64,000 nucleotides of DNA from Gadus chalcogrammus (lineage: Eukaryota > Chordata > Actinopteri > Gadiformes > Gadidae), in NCBI RefSeq assembly GCF_026213295.1, contig NC_079431.1, positions 9,211,813 to 9,275,812 on the forward strand, given 5' to 3'. The notes beneath the pieces are model-generated. The model was not told the origin of the DNA. It made no database searches and was given only the letters and a program-made list of their open reading frames with translations. Every line of letters begins with the position of its first letter. Position 1 is the first letter of the stretch. A program made the translations under genes and the position numbers. Below, one piece after another: positions 1 through 62,190 of the stretch.

Positions 1-2837
<2,837 letters not shown>

Positions 2838-2978
2838 ACTGGTGCGCTTACCATATAGGCTCAGCCCTGAACGCAGCCACCTGGGTTTGAATCTTTCCCG
2901 TGGTCCTTTGCTACATGTCCTCCCCTCTATCTCCCATACCTTCCTCCCTATCTCACTCTATAATAAAGCATAAAAACA
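2838..2978 (+). mobile_element. tRNA-derived SINE-like relic, teleost type
   Basis: The segment has a B-box-like GGTTTGAATC after CACCTG, then TGGTCCTTTGCTACATGTCC, a CT-rich body and an AATAAAGCATAAAA end. This order (B box, CCTTTGC-GCATGTC, CTCTC body, AATAAAGGC-like tail) is common to an abundant teleost SINE group. The 5' head is missing or diverged. Confidence 0.6.
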
Positions 2979-3734
2979 ATAATTAATCTTAAAAAAAAAG
3001 AATAATACAAAACTACCTCAAAGTCTGCCTATTTGAGGTACGACCATATGCATGGTTGTTATTGATGTTTTGATGGTCAACAGTGACTCTCAGTGTGTCT
3101 GATATCTCTGGTATAAGAGACGGCTGCCTGTGATAAAATAACCCAAGTTGTGCAGATACACGTGGGCATAGACCCAGTAATCTGGAGGCAAGACACTGCG
3201 TGATCTTCCTCTCAGATAGAGGGACCCTCCTCAAAGTGATTCATTACTCTAATTGCTTCTGGGTAGACAAATTGATTTAATAATGCTTTTGCATCCTTCT
3301 CCCTTTTAACTTTTAACTTTGTTAATGATTATTTATGATTATATCACCTCGGCCAAGGGAAACACGGGGAGACGTGGTGGAAAATATATTCATGTACAAA
3401 AGCAGAGTTCGGGAGCTTCAGGGTAGATGCGTGATCCTGTCTTGGAATACAAACAATGTCTACTGTTGAATTTATACTATTCTCTACTACAAAAACATAT
3501 AACAATATGCTCTCCTAGTATTTTGGATATACTACTGCCCTGATCAACTGTATTATACAGAATCGATACAATGGATGTTTTTTTTTATTCAAAATCAAAG
3601 TGTCCACAATACAAGAAAACCATAATCTAAATGCACTACATGGACCAAGCCCTACCCTGCAGCACAAATGAGTGCCTCATATCACCCATTCAAACACATA
3701 TTGTGAATACATTCAGATGCATACACACACAGAC

Positions 3735-3885
3735 CGAGGTCTCAACCATGCAAGGAACCAGCCAGCTCGCCAGTGAGTTTTCTGGCTCAGGGACACCTCA
3801 ATGCTAAGCTCGGAGGAGCCATGGATCAAACCAACAACTCCCAGTTGCCAGACAAACAGTTCCACCTCTTGAGCTACGGCTAAAT
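3735..3885 (-). mobile_element. tRNA-derived repeat relic (minus orientation)
   Basis: On the minus strand it opens with an A-box-like GTAGCTCAAGAGGTGG, then a B-box-like GGTTTGATCC (plus 3823-3832), then GGCTCCTCCGAGCTTAGC and GAGGTGTCCCTGAGCCAGA. This matches a very common teleost dispersed repeat with that motif order, from memory of the family. Confidence 0.6.
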
Positions 3886-3894
3886 GTAATATTA

Positions 3895-5600
<1,706 letters not shown>

Positions 5601-5623
5601 GCGAGCCCTTCAACTCATTCATA

Positions 5624-5644
5624 CCCCCCCCCCCCCCCCCCCCC
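5624..5644. repeat. C21 homopolymer
   Basis: Twenty-one consecutive C on the plus strand, about 100 bp from the end of the GA array. Confidence 0.9.
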
Positions 5645-7937
5645 TCCCCCCGCACGTTAAAACCCTGCGCTGGCACTCCAAAACATGCTTGTGTTCCAGT
5701 TTCACGAATCATAAAATGGTCTACTTTCCATAACTCCCTGATTTAGATTCCAACCAACATCCCCTGATAAGCCCAGTGCCTCTCACACAGCCAGGCCTCC
5801 CTGCGCTCCCAGCCCCCCAGCCAGTCGGGGTGGAGGTGCAGGGGAGGGCAGAGTACTAACCAGGGGTCTACCCCCATCAGGTCGGGGAAGCGAGCCAGGA
5901 ACCAGAGCAGGGAGAGAGGGGGAGGACCGACACGGGGGAAACCGGTGGGCTCAATTGTTCATGTGGGACTCAGTGGGTCTGTTTGGGAAGATGAGTGATG
6001 GAGGGGAGCTACTTTATGAGGGTGTAGCCCCCGAACGTGCATTAAGTCACCCGTTTCTTTGGGTTATTGCTCCTCCAGGTTCCCTGTTCCTCCGCTTCAT
6101 GAGGAAAAAAAGGCTCAGAAATGAAAGGAGTGCTGTTCCAGCTCGGCTGTAATGATTGAGTCCACCAGATGAAAGCAGCTGGAATTGCTGATTTAGACAA
6201 GAGGTGGCGCTGTCCCTTTGTGTTTTTCGGGTTTGATTACATTCTGATCATTTGTTGTACATATAAGGGTTCGGCACAATGTTGCATCAATTTACAATGT
6301 GAGAAACAGTCCATGTTTGTTAGTTTATTTATGAACATCAGGGTCATATTATTTTATATGATTAATGCATACCTCATGATAGTGTCGCCACAATGACTTC
6401 TTCATGTTCCAGATACACAACACTGAACCATATGAATATCCTCAGACATAGGCCTGGCCTTATCTTCTGCGCTTCATATGCTAATGTATACGCATTAGCA
6501 CGCGGGGTTCACCACATTCCGTTTAATGAGCTATTCATTGAGTTATTCATAGAAGTTCATATTAATACTTAATCAAGAAGCATTTCAAGCTCTGCATCGC
6601 ACTGGAAAAAACTTTCACAAGGCTGCGCAGTGCTCATAACTTATGTTATTATTTTTAATTGCAGGGAAAGAAAAATGAAAGAGATAATCATTTGAGTGGG
6701 GGAGGAATTGATTGTCACACAATGCTTTGAAAGCAAGCTGGAAGTCAGTAAGCCTCAGTCTGACACTCACATGGACATCATAGTCATCAGAAGTCCTTGC
6801 GTCCGCATGCCCCTAATGCTTTGAGAGAGGCTGGCAGTTCAGGCTTCTTCCTTGTTTAAGCTGCACAGAAGTCATATGTAGCGTGCTCAATCTAACACAT
6901 CACACTGACACTCATCGTATTTCTCCTCTGCTTGTTTGTTGTGTGAAGAAAACGCGTGTGTGTTTGTGTGTGTGTGAGAGACAGAATGTGTTTGTGTGTG
7001 TGTGTGTGTTTGTGTGTGTGTGTCTGTGGGTGTGTGAAAGAATGTGTGTGTCTTTGCGAAAGAAAATGTGTGTTTGTGAGAAAGAGAGCGATATAATGAT
7101 TTGAGGATGGGAGAGAGAGAGAGACACACATACAGAGAGAGAAATTAAATACGTGGCAGGCAACCATCAGTAACTAAATAGGCAGCTGTAAATCAATCTC
7201 AATTGATTGAAAATTAACACTCGCTTTGAGGTCGTCACTTACAGTAAGTGTAAATTATATTATTAAAGTCATTATGTTACGGTTACCGCCGCCCTCGTGC
7301 CCGATCCATAGTCACAAATTCATATTTCCTGTCCGCTATGATCGCTGGTAAGGTTAAACAAAGTGAGCCTGAATCTAATGTCAAGTGGACAAACTAATGC
7401 AATGGCTTTAAGCTTCAAAGAATTGAGAAAATGAGATGGAGATATTGTTTTCATCACGAGACCAACAACTCCATGACTAACATTTCAGGGACCACATCCT
7501 CATCATCACTTAATTAATTATACAGCATTTTGCATGTGCGGAAAACTTCTGTACGTAGTAATACATTTGTATATGAAATAGAAAAAAATACAAAGAGACG
7601 AAAGCTATTTTTGTTTCAATATTGATACTTCTGCTCATAAAGATTTCTTACTTGATGACTTAACAATGCATGAGGTTATGTTTAGCCTCTGCTGCTGGAA
7701 TGTTGGTTGTGTTGTTTGAAATGTGTGTTGCCAGTTATAGCTGCTGCATCTTGAGTTGCTGTCTGATCCTGCCTTGCTCATTAGAGCGAGACCAAGCGGC
7801 CAAACAGCCTTTCCGAATAATGAGACTCATTACAAGATACTTGAAAATGGAAACGCTGACCATTCAATTAAAACTGAATTCCCACTATAATTCCCTCTGC
7901 ACAACTAGAACCATAAAGCTTTTGGTTTTAAAAGATT
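5645..7937. other. gene-free flank
   Basis: Unique DNA with an interrupted TG repeat at 6955-7075. The region about 6460-6680 is repeat-free with several TAAT/ATTA cores and could be conserved non-coding DNA. No exon recognised. Confidence 0.6.
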
Positions 7938-8215
7938 TTAAAGGTCCCATGGCATGAAAGTGTCACTTTGAGTTTTTTTAACATTAATATGAATTCCCCT
8001 AGCCTGCCTATGGTCCCCCAGTAGCTACAAATGGTGTTAGGTGTAAAACGAGCACTTGCTATCCTGCTCTGTCTTTGAAAATGTGCTGATGTGGAATTTT
8101 TCTCTGTATGTCGTCATACAGGGACATGCTACCTCCCCTTTCTCTGCTTTGCTCAATGAGCTACGACCATGTAAGCGCCACATGTGTGTGTGTGTGCGTG
8201 TGCGTGTGCATGTGC

Positions 8216-8255
<40 letters not shown>

Positions 8256-9279
8256 ACACGCACTTTAACGCAAGTGTAACTTCTTTGTTATTTGGATAAC
8301 AATTCTGCTGTTGGTGTTATGGCGCATAACACATCAGGTTCTCTGACGTCTCTGGTAATTCCCCAACGAGACTCGTAGTGGGGGTTATCTCAGCCATGGT
8401 TGAGGAGGAATTGGGGGAAAAGGAACTTCAGCTTTGACTCCCTGAAGCGCATGTACCGCGACATGGAGGAGAAAGGGATTGTTGCCCGCGATCGTTTCCC
8501 GCCAGAGCCCCGCTGACGAGGCACCACCGCCGCGAGGCACCACCGCCGCGAGGCACCACCGCCGCGAGGCACCACCTCCACGTGGCGGAGGTGCCTCTGC
8601 GCCGCCCGCTGCCCGCGACCCGCGACCCGCTGCCGAGGCACCAACGCCGCGGGGAGATGGACCCGCCGCGGGGAGATGGTGCCTCGCTTCGCTGCCGAGG
8701 CAACACCACCGGTGCGAGGCACCACCACTGCCGGGGCAGCAGACAACTGGCAGCTGGTTCCTCGCAGTGGGCAGCGGGCCTCCTTTCACCTCCACGTCGT
8801 GGTTCAGTCTACTTCAGATTGATGTGGAAGTGGAAGAACCAGCGACGTTGGAGAACCCGATGCAGTCGTTTGAGATTCATAATATCATAATATATTATAT
8901 GATATAAATATCTATGTATAATATGATATTATTTAGATATAGATATCCAGGACTCCCGCCGGAGCACCCAGAGTGTTCTAGAATTTTTACAGAACATGGC
9001 CAAAAGCTGTGTGCGCCTACATCCATTGCGATACATCCACTGTAAACCCAAGTGCATGGTACCGGGGCCGCAAGCTGCTCAGGGCCCCACCCCCTGCCTC
9101 CAACTGGACCCGCCTCTAAAAAATGCCACTTTTGTCGAAAGATCATTGTGAGACTGGCTCGTAGTGGCTGTAATTCTGCACCAAGGCTGCATTTCTTGAA
9201 CGTCTTCAAATACTGTATTAAGGACCCACTAACACCTATATAGAAGTATCCATAAAGTAGCATGCCATGGGACCTTTAA
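7938..9279. mobile_element. Kolobok/T2-type non-autonomous DNA transposon (TTAA target sites)
   Basis: Both ends carry a perfect 19-bp inverted repeat, TTAAAGGTCCCATGGCATG at 7938-7956 and its complement at 9261-9279. The outer TTAA is the target duplication. TTAAAGG ends with TTAA duplications are those of T2-type MITEs in the Kolobok superfamily, known from Xenopus and fishes. No transposase frame is present. The interior has a TG repeat (8179-8252) and a GC-rich minisatellite (8516-8720) that have enlarged it to 1.34 kb. TTAA is also the piggyBac target, but the termini do not start CCC. Confidence 0.75.
8516..8720. repeat. GC-rich minisatellite inside the Kolobok/T2 element
   Basis: A 16-bp unit, GAGGCACCACCGCCGC, runs nearly 4 times from 8518 to 8580, then continues in degenerate and inverted form (GAGGCACCAACGCCGC and GATGGTGCCTCGCTTC) to about 8720. 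Direct and inverted copies make it able to fold. Confidence 0.85.
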
Positions 9280-9472
9280 GAAAGAACATAAATAACGACT
9301 GAACAAAGAAAATAACCCTTACAAAGAAAAGAGATAGAAGAACACACCGATTTTTACACAGAGAAACTCCACGGTTGGCCCAGATTGAATATATAGCCGT
9401 AGATTATACATGTTCAGTTGAATAAAAGATATGTCAACATGATAGCAGAAGTAATCTATCAAAAACACTGAC

Positions 9473-9523
9473 TGTTTTTGACTCGGCAGTCAAAAACACA
9501 GTCATCCAACTGACTGTTGGATG
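9473..9523. other. two adjacent perfect hairpins
   Basis: First stem: TGTTTTTGACT at 9473-9483 pairs with AGTCAAAAACA at 9488-9498 around CGGC. Second stem: CATCCAAC at 9503-9510 pairs with GTTGGATG at 9516-9523 around TGACT. Only 4 bp separate them. Function unknown; no rho-type terminator is expected in this genome. Confidence 0.7.
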
Positions 9524-10441
9524 AAGGTCATGGTTTAGAGAGAATTGCCTCACTTCTCCCATCCAGCATGTGTCCATTCAGGCATAAGTAGGTCCTGAAC
9601 CTTGGGAGTAGGCTTCTACTGTCCCAGAAACCAGGCCGAGAAATAACTCAAAGGTTGTCAGAATCCATTTGGTTTTAAGAAAGCAAAATAAAAGTGTTTC
9701 CAAGTAAGTGCTTCCAATTTTTAATTATGTATCCCAATTTTTTCCCGGTGGTTATGGCTCGTGCCATTGGCTATTAGAAACGTATACAATATTTTGCGAC
9801 ACTTTAAGATAAGGGCACATTCACATTGAATGTGCCAATTGTGCTAATAAATACAATGTATTAATGCAGTAATAAGCATGAACTAACAGATCATTTACAG
9901 TTAACTAATGTTCTGGTAATCAATAACTAAAGTTGTTCAATCCTTACAAATGGTGATCATGTTAATAATGGCATGGTGTTCATGTGAGCTAAGGAATTCA
10001 TTTATACATAATTCAATATGGTTTGGGTTATCTTTTGTGTTATACTTCACAAAAGTTTCGAAAAATGTATAAAAAAAATACATGTAGCTTTCGTTCCAGG
10101 AAACTGAACCAGGTTTGAATTTGAACACAGTCGGAAATAAAAAAACTACCGGCCTCATTCTTTCGTTATTCGTTGGGAAAGGGTTGGTGCGATAGATCAA
10201 AACCTCAGAGAACTGAAGAATAGTAGAGTTGGAAGAGTAAAAATCTGTAGAGGTACCATTCCCCGAAGGCTGTATTGTTCTGTACTGTTCACTGAGTGCA
10301 CGGCTAATGACTCTGGGGTTATACATATTGATTTTAAGGGGTGTTCTTGTTCCAAGATCTCACAGTTTCACTCACTCCTGTATATAATTGGTACAAAGTA
10401 AGCAGTGTAACATTACTCAAAAACTTTTTTCACACAGGTTT

Positions 10442-10574
<133 letters not shown>

Positions 10575-13452
10575 GAAAAGTTGGATAGCTTACATACCAG
10601 GTCAGGTACGATAAAAAAACAAGGTTGAAAACCTCTAGCGCATCACATGGAATGATATGAAATCAACATTAAGTCTTGTTGCTGGTCTGAGCCAATGGAA
10701 TTAGGTTTAAACACTTCGAACGAACACAACAGAGACACCTCTCATTACAGCGCCCACACTTATACCAGAAGTAGATAATGGCAGCAATTTAGAAGGCCAT
10801 CTTTCACCATTTACAAATAATTCCCGCTGCTTTTAATCCAAAGAAAAACAAAGGTGTTTATATCTTCTCGTTGTCAGTGTGTGCCCATGAACACACATCA
10901 GTGTCCTATTTGGTTGGGATTGAACAGAAAGAAAGGTAACTCAGAATGCTCAGAACACCTCTTGTGTGGCACTTGGTTCTTCTGCAGGAGAGGAAGAAGA
11001 AAGCCCAGTGTCTCCCGGATTTAAGACACTTTGAACCGCCATCATGATTATTATAGAAACAAATGCACTTTGCCATTACAGAAATTAATACACCACCAGC
11101 ACATGTCAACCACACCATATGGGTTGAATTTAGTGGGAGCATATTTTACGTTGGTTTGCCGGTAGAAGCCAAGACTTGTATGAGCAACCTTCCATTTACC
11201 AGCTGACCGGCCCTAAATTGCCAGCCCCCCAGAGCCGGGAAAGCGCAAACGGACACATAGTGTTGGTAGCACTTAATATCCATGGCAGTGTGTATCGCAT
11301 AATTTAAATGGTTGTCTGAAATACAAAGCGAGGCCAGCAGGCTAATTTACAGCATGCCGTTTTTACTATTAATCGTAAATGATTTAGCCCCAACGGTTAT
11401 CCTGCGATCCAACTGTTTCTATTGCCATTAAAAACATGTCCTGCATCCACACCAAGTTAATTTGTTAATTTGAGAAAGCCAGTTTCTCGGACCTTCCTTA
11501 CATCTAGGACCGTGCATAATGCAATAGAGGGCTGGGCTGGGTTACACCACCCAGAAGTGGCGGTGAAAACGGGTAAGACCACAGAAGCAGCAAAATGATA
11601 TTGCCGTTCATTTCAAGTAATATCATCTTTTCACATGGATGTACTGATAGCTGGTACTCGACAACAGACCCATACTAAACCCATAATGTGACATGGCTGC
11701 ACAAAAAGGGGACTGCATTTTTAAGGATGTCAACAAAAGAAAAAGTTGTAGGAAATTAGAGTCTTGAGTAACGGTAGGGAATAAGGAATGAGGGGGCCAT
11801 AGTCATAGTGTTGTTGAGAAGCATGCAAAGTTCTGTGGCCAGCCAAGCCAAGTGATGCCAAAGTAAAAGCACCACAACTTAGGTTTTGGTTGAAGTCGTG
11901 TTGTATATTTCCCCCAGAGGTAAGACTGGATTGAGGGCAAAAGTGGTTGGACCATTAAGCACAAAAATAACAAACTTTAACAATCCTTTTGCTTGTACAG
12001 GTCAAAGAGCTTTTCAGCAAAATATCCCTAGGGGTATATACACAAACACACACACGCACGCACGCATGGCCACATGCACGCACCCACATGCCTTAGCAAG
12101 TCTGAAGTAAGACCGTATGAAAGTGTGCAACAAGGCATCTAAGAAAATCATCACTTTTATTAATAAATTAAACATCTATACAAGATACCCTTGATACTGC
12201 AGCTATACAAATCATTAAGAAGGATCGGTGTCCACATTCAAAATGAAATACCTATACAAATTTGAGAATTTAGTATTCATTTCATGTATACTGGAGCTCT
12301 TGGAAAGTAATATACCGGTAGTTCAAGACATTCTTAGATACAAGCACGTGCACATCTAGGGTTGATAAGGCACGCGCCTAAATCAACTTGTGCCCCAGTT
12401 ACTTATTTCCTCATTTGAGATTATTTCCGTACATAGGAACATCTTAGTTTAGTGTCCTTATAATGTGTGCTTGTACGATAACAAAACACAGGCATGTTCT
12501 TCAATCATGAATTATTAAGACACATTTCTAATTAATTCAACAAAACTATTTAATTTGGAAATGAAAGAATTTGATCTTTGAACCCATCTATTGTTAAAGG
12601 CTTTAAGTCTTTTATTTTTTTCGCACTGCATTCCCACACTGGTGTTATGGTAGGCAAAGTACTTGAAATCAGCAAATTGTTTTGCAGATCTTTTCCGGCT
12701 GATGCCTTTAATTTTTGCGGGAACCATTTTAGTATAAAAAAAGCGAATATCTAGAAATCCCAGACACTTGTTTTGCAAACAACAATAACAAAATAATAAA
12801 ACATGTGATTCAGAGAGGTCGAGTTAATTGGGAAAATGGTGAGAGGTATTTTAGCCAAGAATTCCAGTATTTTTATGCTTCCTTTAAAAAAAGGTAAACA
12901 TTCAAACGCATTTGATTTGTCAGCACATTGGTTTGGTTTGGTTCTACGTTGCAATTACAGATATCTAGAAGAAATATCTAAGCTATCTACCAGTTATGCC
13001 AACTTACTTGTAGAACTGCCACTGTGCTTCACAAATCGTCCAATGAGAATACTCCGAAAGGAACACATGAGTCAGAAGGATTAGAAGCAACGGAACACTG
13101 TGATCGAGGATGACACTGGAGATGTGACAGGCATTAAAGTATGAGGCCGTGAGTAGAGAAGAGTATGCAGAGCGGTCCGTTCCGTTGATAGACCTAATCA
13201 GTGGATAATAGATTTGATTGATTCATAAAACACTTTTGAATGCAGAATGGATTCTGTCTGTGTTTGGTTGAAATTGATACAATCCATGATTGGCGAACTT
13301 CAGTCGAGATGCTTCTCTACTCGGTATGTAGTCGTTCAGCGAATAAATGTGCACACATCCCGGTGAGTCATGTCTCGGCTGCCAATTAAACGAAACATCA
13401 AACAACTCAACTGAAGGGGCCTGATTGTGTCTGTGGTTGGCTGTGTTGGATA

Positions 13453-13458
13453 TTTATT
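13453..13458 (-). terminator. candidate poly(A) signal AATAAA for cntnap5
   Basis: First canonical AATAAA on the minus strand after the stop codon, about 1.44 kb downstream, with GTTGAGTTGTTTGATGTTT-type GU-rich DNA some 40-60 nt further on. Another AATAAA is at 12156-12161. No expression data to choose between them. Confidence 0.3.
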
Positions 13459-14371
13459 TAAAAACCGCTGGTGACAGCTTTCATAGAAATGAAGAGGTCA
13501 AAAGTAGGATATCTTTCTCTTCGTAAATGTAGTGCAGTGAAAGGTATGTTTTTTTTTTCTCCACAAAAAAATCCCAGATACTTGTAAAACTGACTTATTT
13601 ACAGCAATCGAGTGAGTAAATGCAGCCGGTCACTGTCCACCACTGAAAAGCATCAACACATTCCCCTTCCTTAGCTATGTATGGAATGACTATAAGCTCC
13701 CATTGATGTCATCAGGATCGCCACTAATGACAGAAAATAAATAAATAAATACAAAAGAAACCTGAAGGCAACTTAGGCACTCTTACAGTAGGCAGTTCTG
13801 GTCCCTCCACTTGTCAGTCCTCAAAGCCCCCCCAAACGATCACAACACACCGCTAAAATAAGCTCTGACGTCGTTACCCATTGGCCTAGTCTACAATACC
13901 CCCCCGCATGGAGTCTTTGTGGTGGTCCACAGGTGGCCGATGTTCCCTTCCACCCTTTGGAACGCTACTGGCAACATGTTGTTTGCCGTTGGTTTTGTGT
14001 TGATATTGTGCACATTCAGGAGGCGTGGAGGGGACTCTGCTGTCTGTCTGGGGACGTGCCCCCCCCCCCCGGCTGGCATCACGGTTCCGCCCCCCGCCAC
14101 GATGACCCCCCCACTGCCTGAACACGTGTTCAGGGCGGAGGTCTGTGTCCTCCTGCCGAACCATCCGGAGCACGTCTCATAACACAGTAGGGGACTGCCG
14201 TTATGCTTTTGTCTTTTGTTTTTTCCATGAGAAATCGGGCTTAGTCGAGTCTGCCGTCAAGGACCGCGACACGATGGAGCAACACCGAGCGACGTCTGGG
14301 TCTCTGAGCAGCACAGCACCGACGTCAACGGGCCGTTTTTTTCAGTGTCTTCTTGTGTGTGTGTGTTGAGG

Positions 14372-14420
14372 CGGAGACAGAGACAGAGACAGAGACAGAG
14401 ACAGAGACAGAGACAGAGAC

Positions 14421-14474
<54 letters not shown>

Positions 14475-14850
14475 GGAGATTGAGAGAGTAAGAGAGAGAG
14501 AGAGAAAGAGAGTAAGAGAGAGAGAGAGCGAGAGAGAGAGCAAGAAAGATAGAGAGAGAGCTAGAGAGAGAGAGAGCGCTAGAAAGGGAGAGAGAGAGAG
14601 AGAAAGAGAGCGAGAGAGAGAGAGAGCGCTAGAAAGGGAGAGAGAGAGAGAGAAAGAGAGCGAGAGAGAGACACAGATAGAGAGAGCGAGAGAGTGAGAG
14701 AGAGAAAGAAAGTGAAAGAGAGAGAGAGACAGAGAGAGATACAGATAGAGAGAGAGCGAGAGAGTGAGAGAGAGAAAGAAATTGAAAGAGAGAGATAGAG
14801 AAAGAGAGAGAGAAAGAGAAAGAGAAAGAGAGAGAGGGGGCGAGAGAGTG
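14372..14850. repeat. GA-rich compound repeat in the 3' UTR
   Basis: Begins with (GAGACA)n at about 14372-14434, then GA repeats with higher-order structure: a unit of about 56 bp containing GAGCGCTAGAAAGGGAGAG occurs twice near 14574-14680, and a longer unit containing GAGAGTGAGAGAGAGAAAGA occurs twice near 14660-14800. Read from the gene strand it is a CU-rich tract. Confidence 0.85.
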
Positions 14851-14879
14851 AGTATCTTGTACCCCGGGGCCCGCTGGCG

Positions 14880-14897
14880 CCCCCCCCCCCCCCCCCC
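14880..14897 (-). repeat. 18-nt poly-G (transcript strand) one base after the stop codon
   Basis: C18 on the plus strand at 14880-14897; the gene strand reads TGA, C, then eighteen G. Confidence 0.9.
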
Positions 14898-14898
14898 G

Positions 14899-60972
<46,074 letters not shown>

Positions 60973-62101
60973 CTGTAAGAAAGAAACAGGTGGTTTATAA
61001 TGGGTGTGATGTGAAATGAAAGACAGGGTGGCGGTGATGAAAGCCAAAATATACAAGAAACGCATGACTCTGAAAAGCTAATTATAGGCTAACATTATAT
61101 TTCCCTGCTCAATTTTGTGGTGTGTAATTGTGCTAACTATGTGATATTGAATTTATTAGTTGTACAATGCCGGGAACAAAAGTTGTTAATTATTTGGTTT
61201 CTTTGGTCACCTTTTTGTCTGCAAAAGGGGGAGCTGTGGAGATAACAAGCCTGCCTCACTTAGCCACTTCGCAGAGTTCTATAACAGTCCATTAGCTCGA
61301 GCAGAAAGCGGATGTCCTGCCATGACTATTTGTCAGTGCATGTATGGGTTCCGCACGCCTGTGTGTGTGTTTCTGTGTGTCCACCAATATGTGTGTTCGT
61401 TATTAATCCAGCGGTGGTGAGATTAGAGCACTTCCAGGACGCAAGAGGAGATTAAGAGGCCAGCAATCTCAGCCTGTCGCCCTCGCCCTCATCTCCCCCT
61501 GATCCCGGCCCACAACAAGAGCATTGGTTTCAGGGCGGACTTCACCCTCACTCCCCACTCCACAACTTTCCCCCCGTTAGCCTCCGCAAGACACGCCACC
61601 TAATGCATGAGGGAGTGCTCCGCTCCGAAGCGTCTCTCCCCCCACTTCATAATGAAAACTGGCACTGGCTTGATTTCAATTATGCCGGCACTCTCTTCAT
61701 CAGCACCGCTGTGCATTTTCTCTCGGGTGCAGGAGAAGCATTTTGTTTTGGATGCATTCCACTTCAAGTCAGAGTTATTCCGAGCACATCTGTGGTGGCA
61801 ATTGGCCATTCATCGAGGAGACAACAGCACATTAGAATTGACAGCAGAAGCTGATCTACTGTACTGAGCAAGCCTTCTTCCTGGGGGCTCCCATCACATT
61901 CAAACCCTGTCCCTGTCCACCCTGTCCGATCAGTTGCTCTGAGAATTTCTAACCCTGACTTCCAAGGGTGACTAAAGTGGATCAGGCTGTTTCTCTGAGG
62001 ATTAAATCAGACTTGAGCCTCTGTGGTCAAAATGCAGATTTGAAGGATTAAAAATCGAACACTTGGAAATCAAACAGTACAGATCCTGTTCGCAGCATTG
62101 A

Positions 62102-62190
<89 letters not shown>

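Larger units (their letters stand above)
13453..14898 (-). other. probable cntnap5 3' UTR
   Basis: Downstream of the TGA the transcript reads C, then 18 G (14880-14897), then GC-rich sequence, then about 480 nt of CU-rich repeat (14372-14850), then unique DNA. The first AATAAA on the transcript strand is at plus 13453-13458, followed by GU-rich sequence. The end of the transcript is therefore a guess. Confidence 0.4.

Noticed and set aside
8385..8907. Overlapping open frames on both strands in the GC-rich patch
   Set aside because: Caused by the minisatellite inside the Kolobok/T2 element; no protein family recognised.
7938..9279. piggyBac assignment of the TTAA-flanked element
   Set aside because: piggyBac ends normally begin CCC next to TTAA; these begin AGG, as in T2/Kolobok elements.
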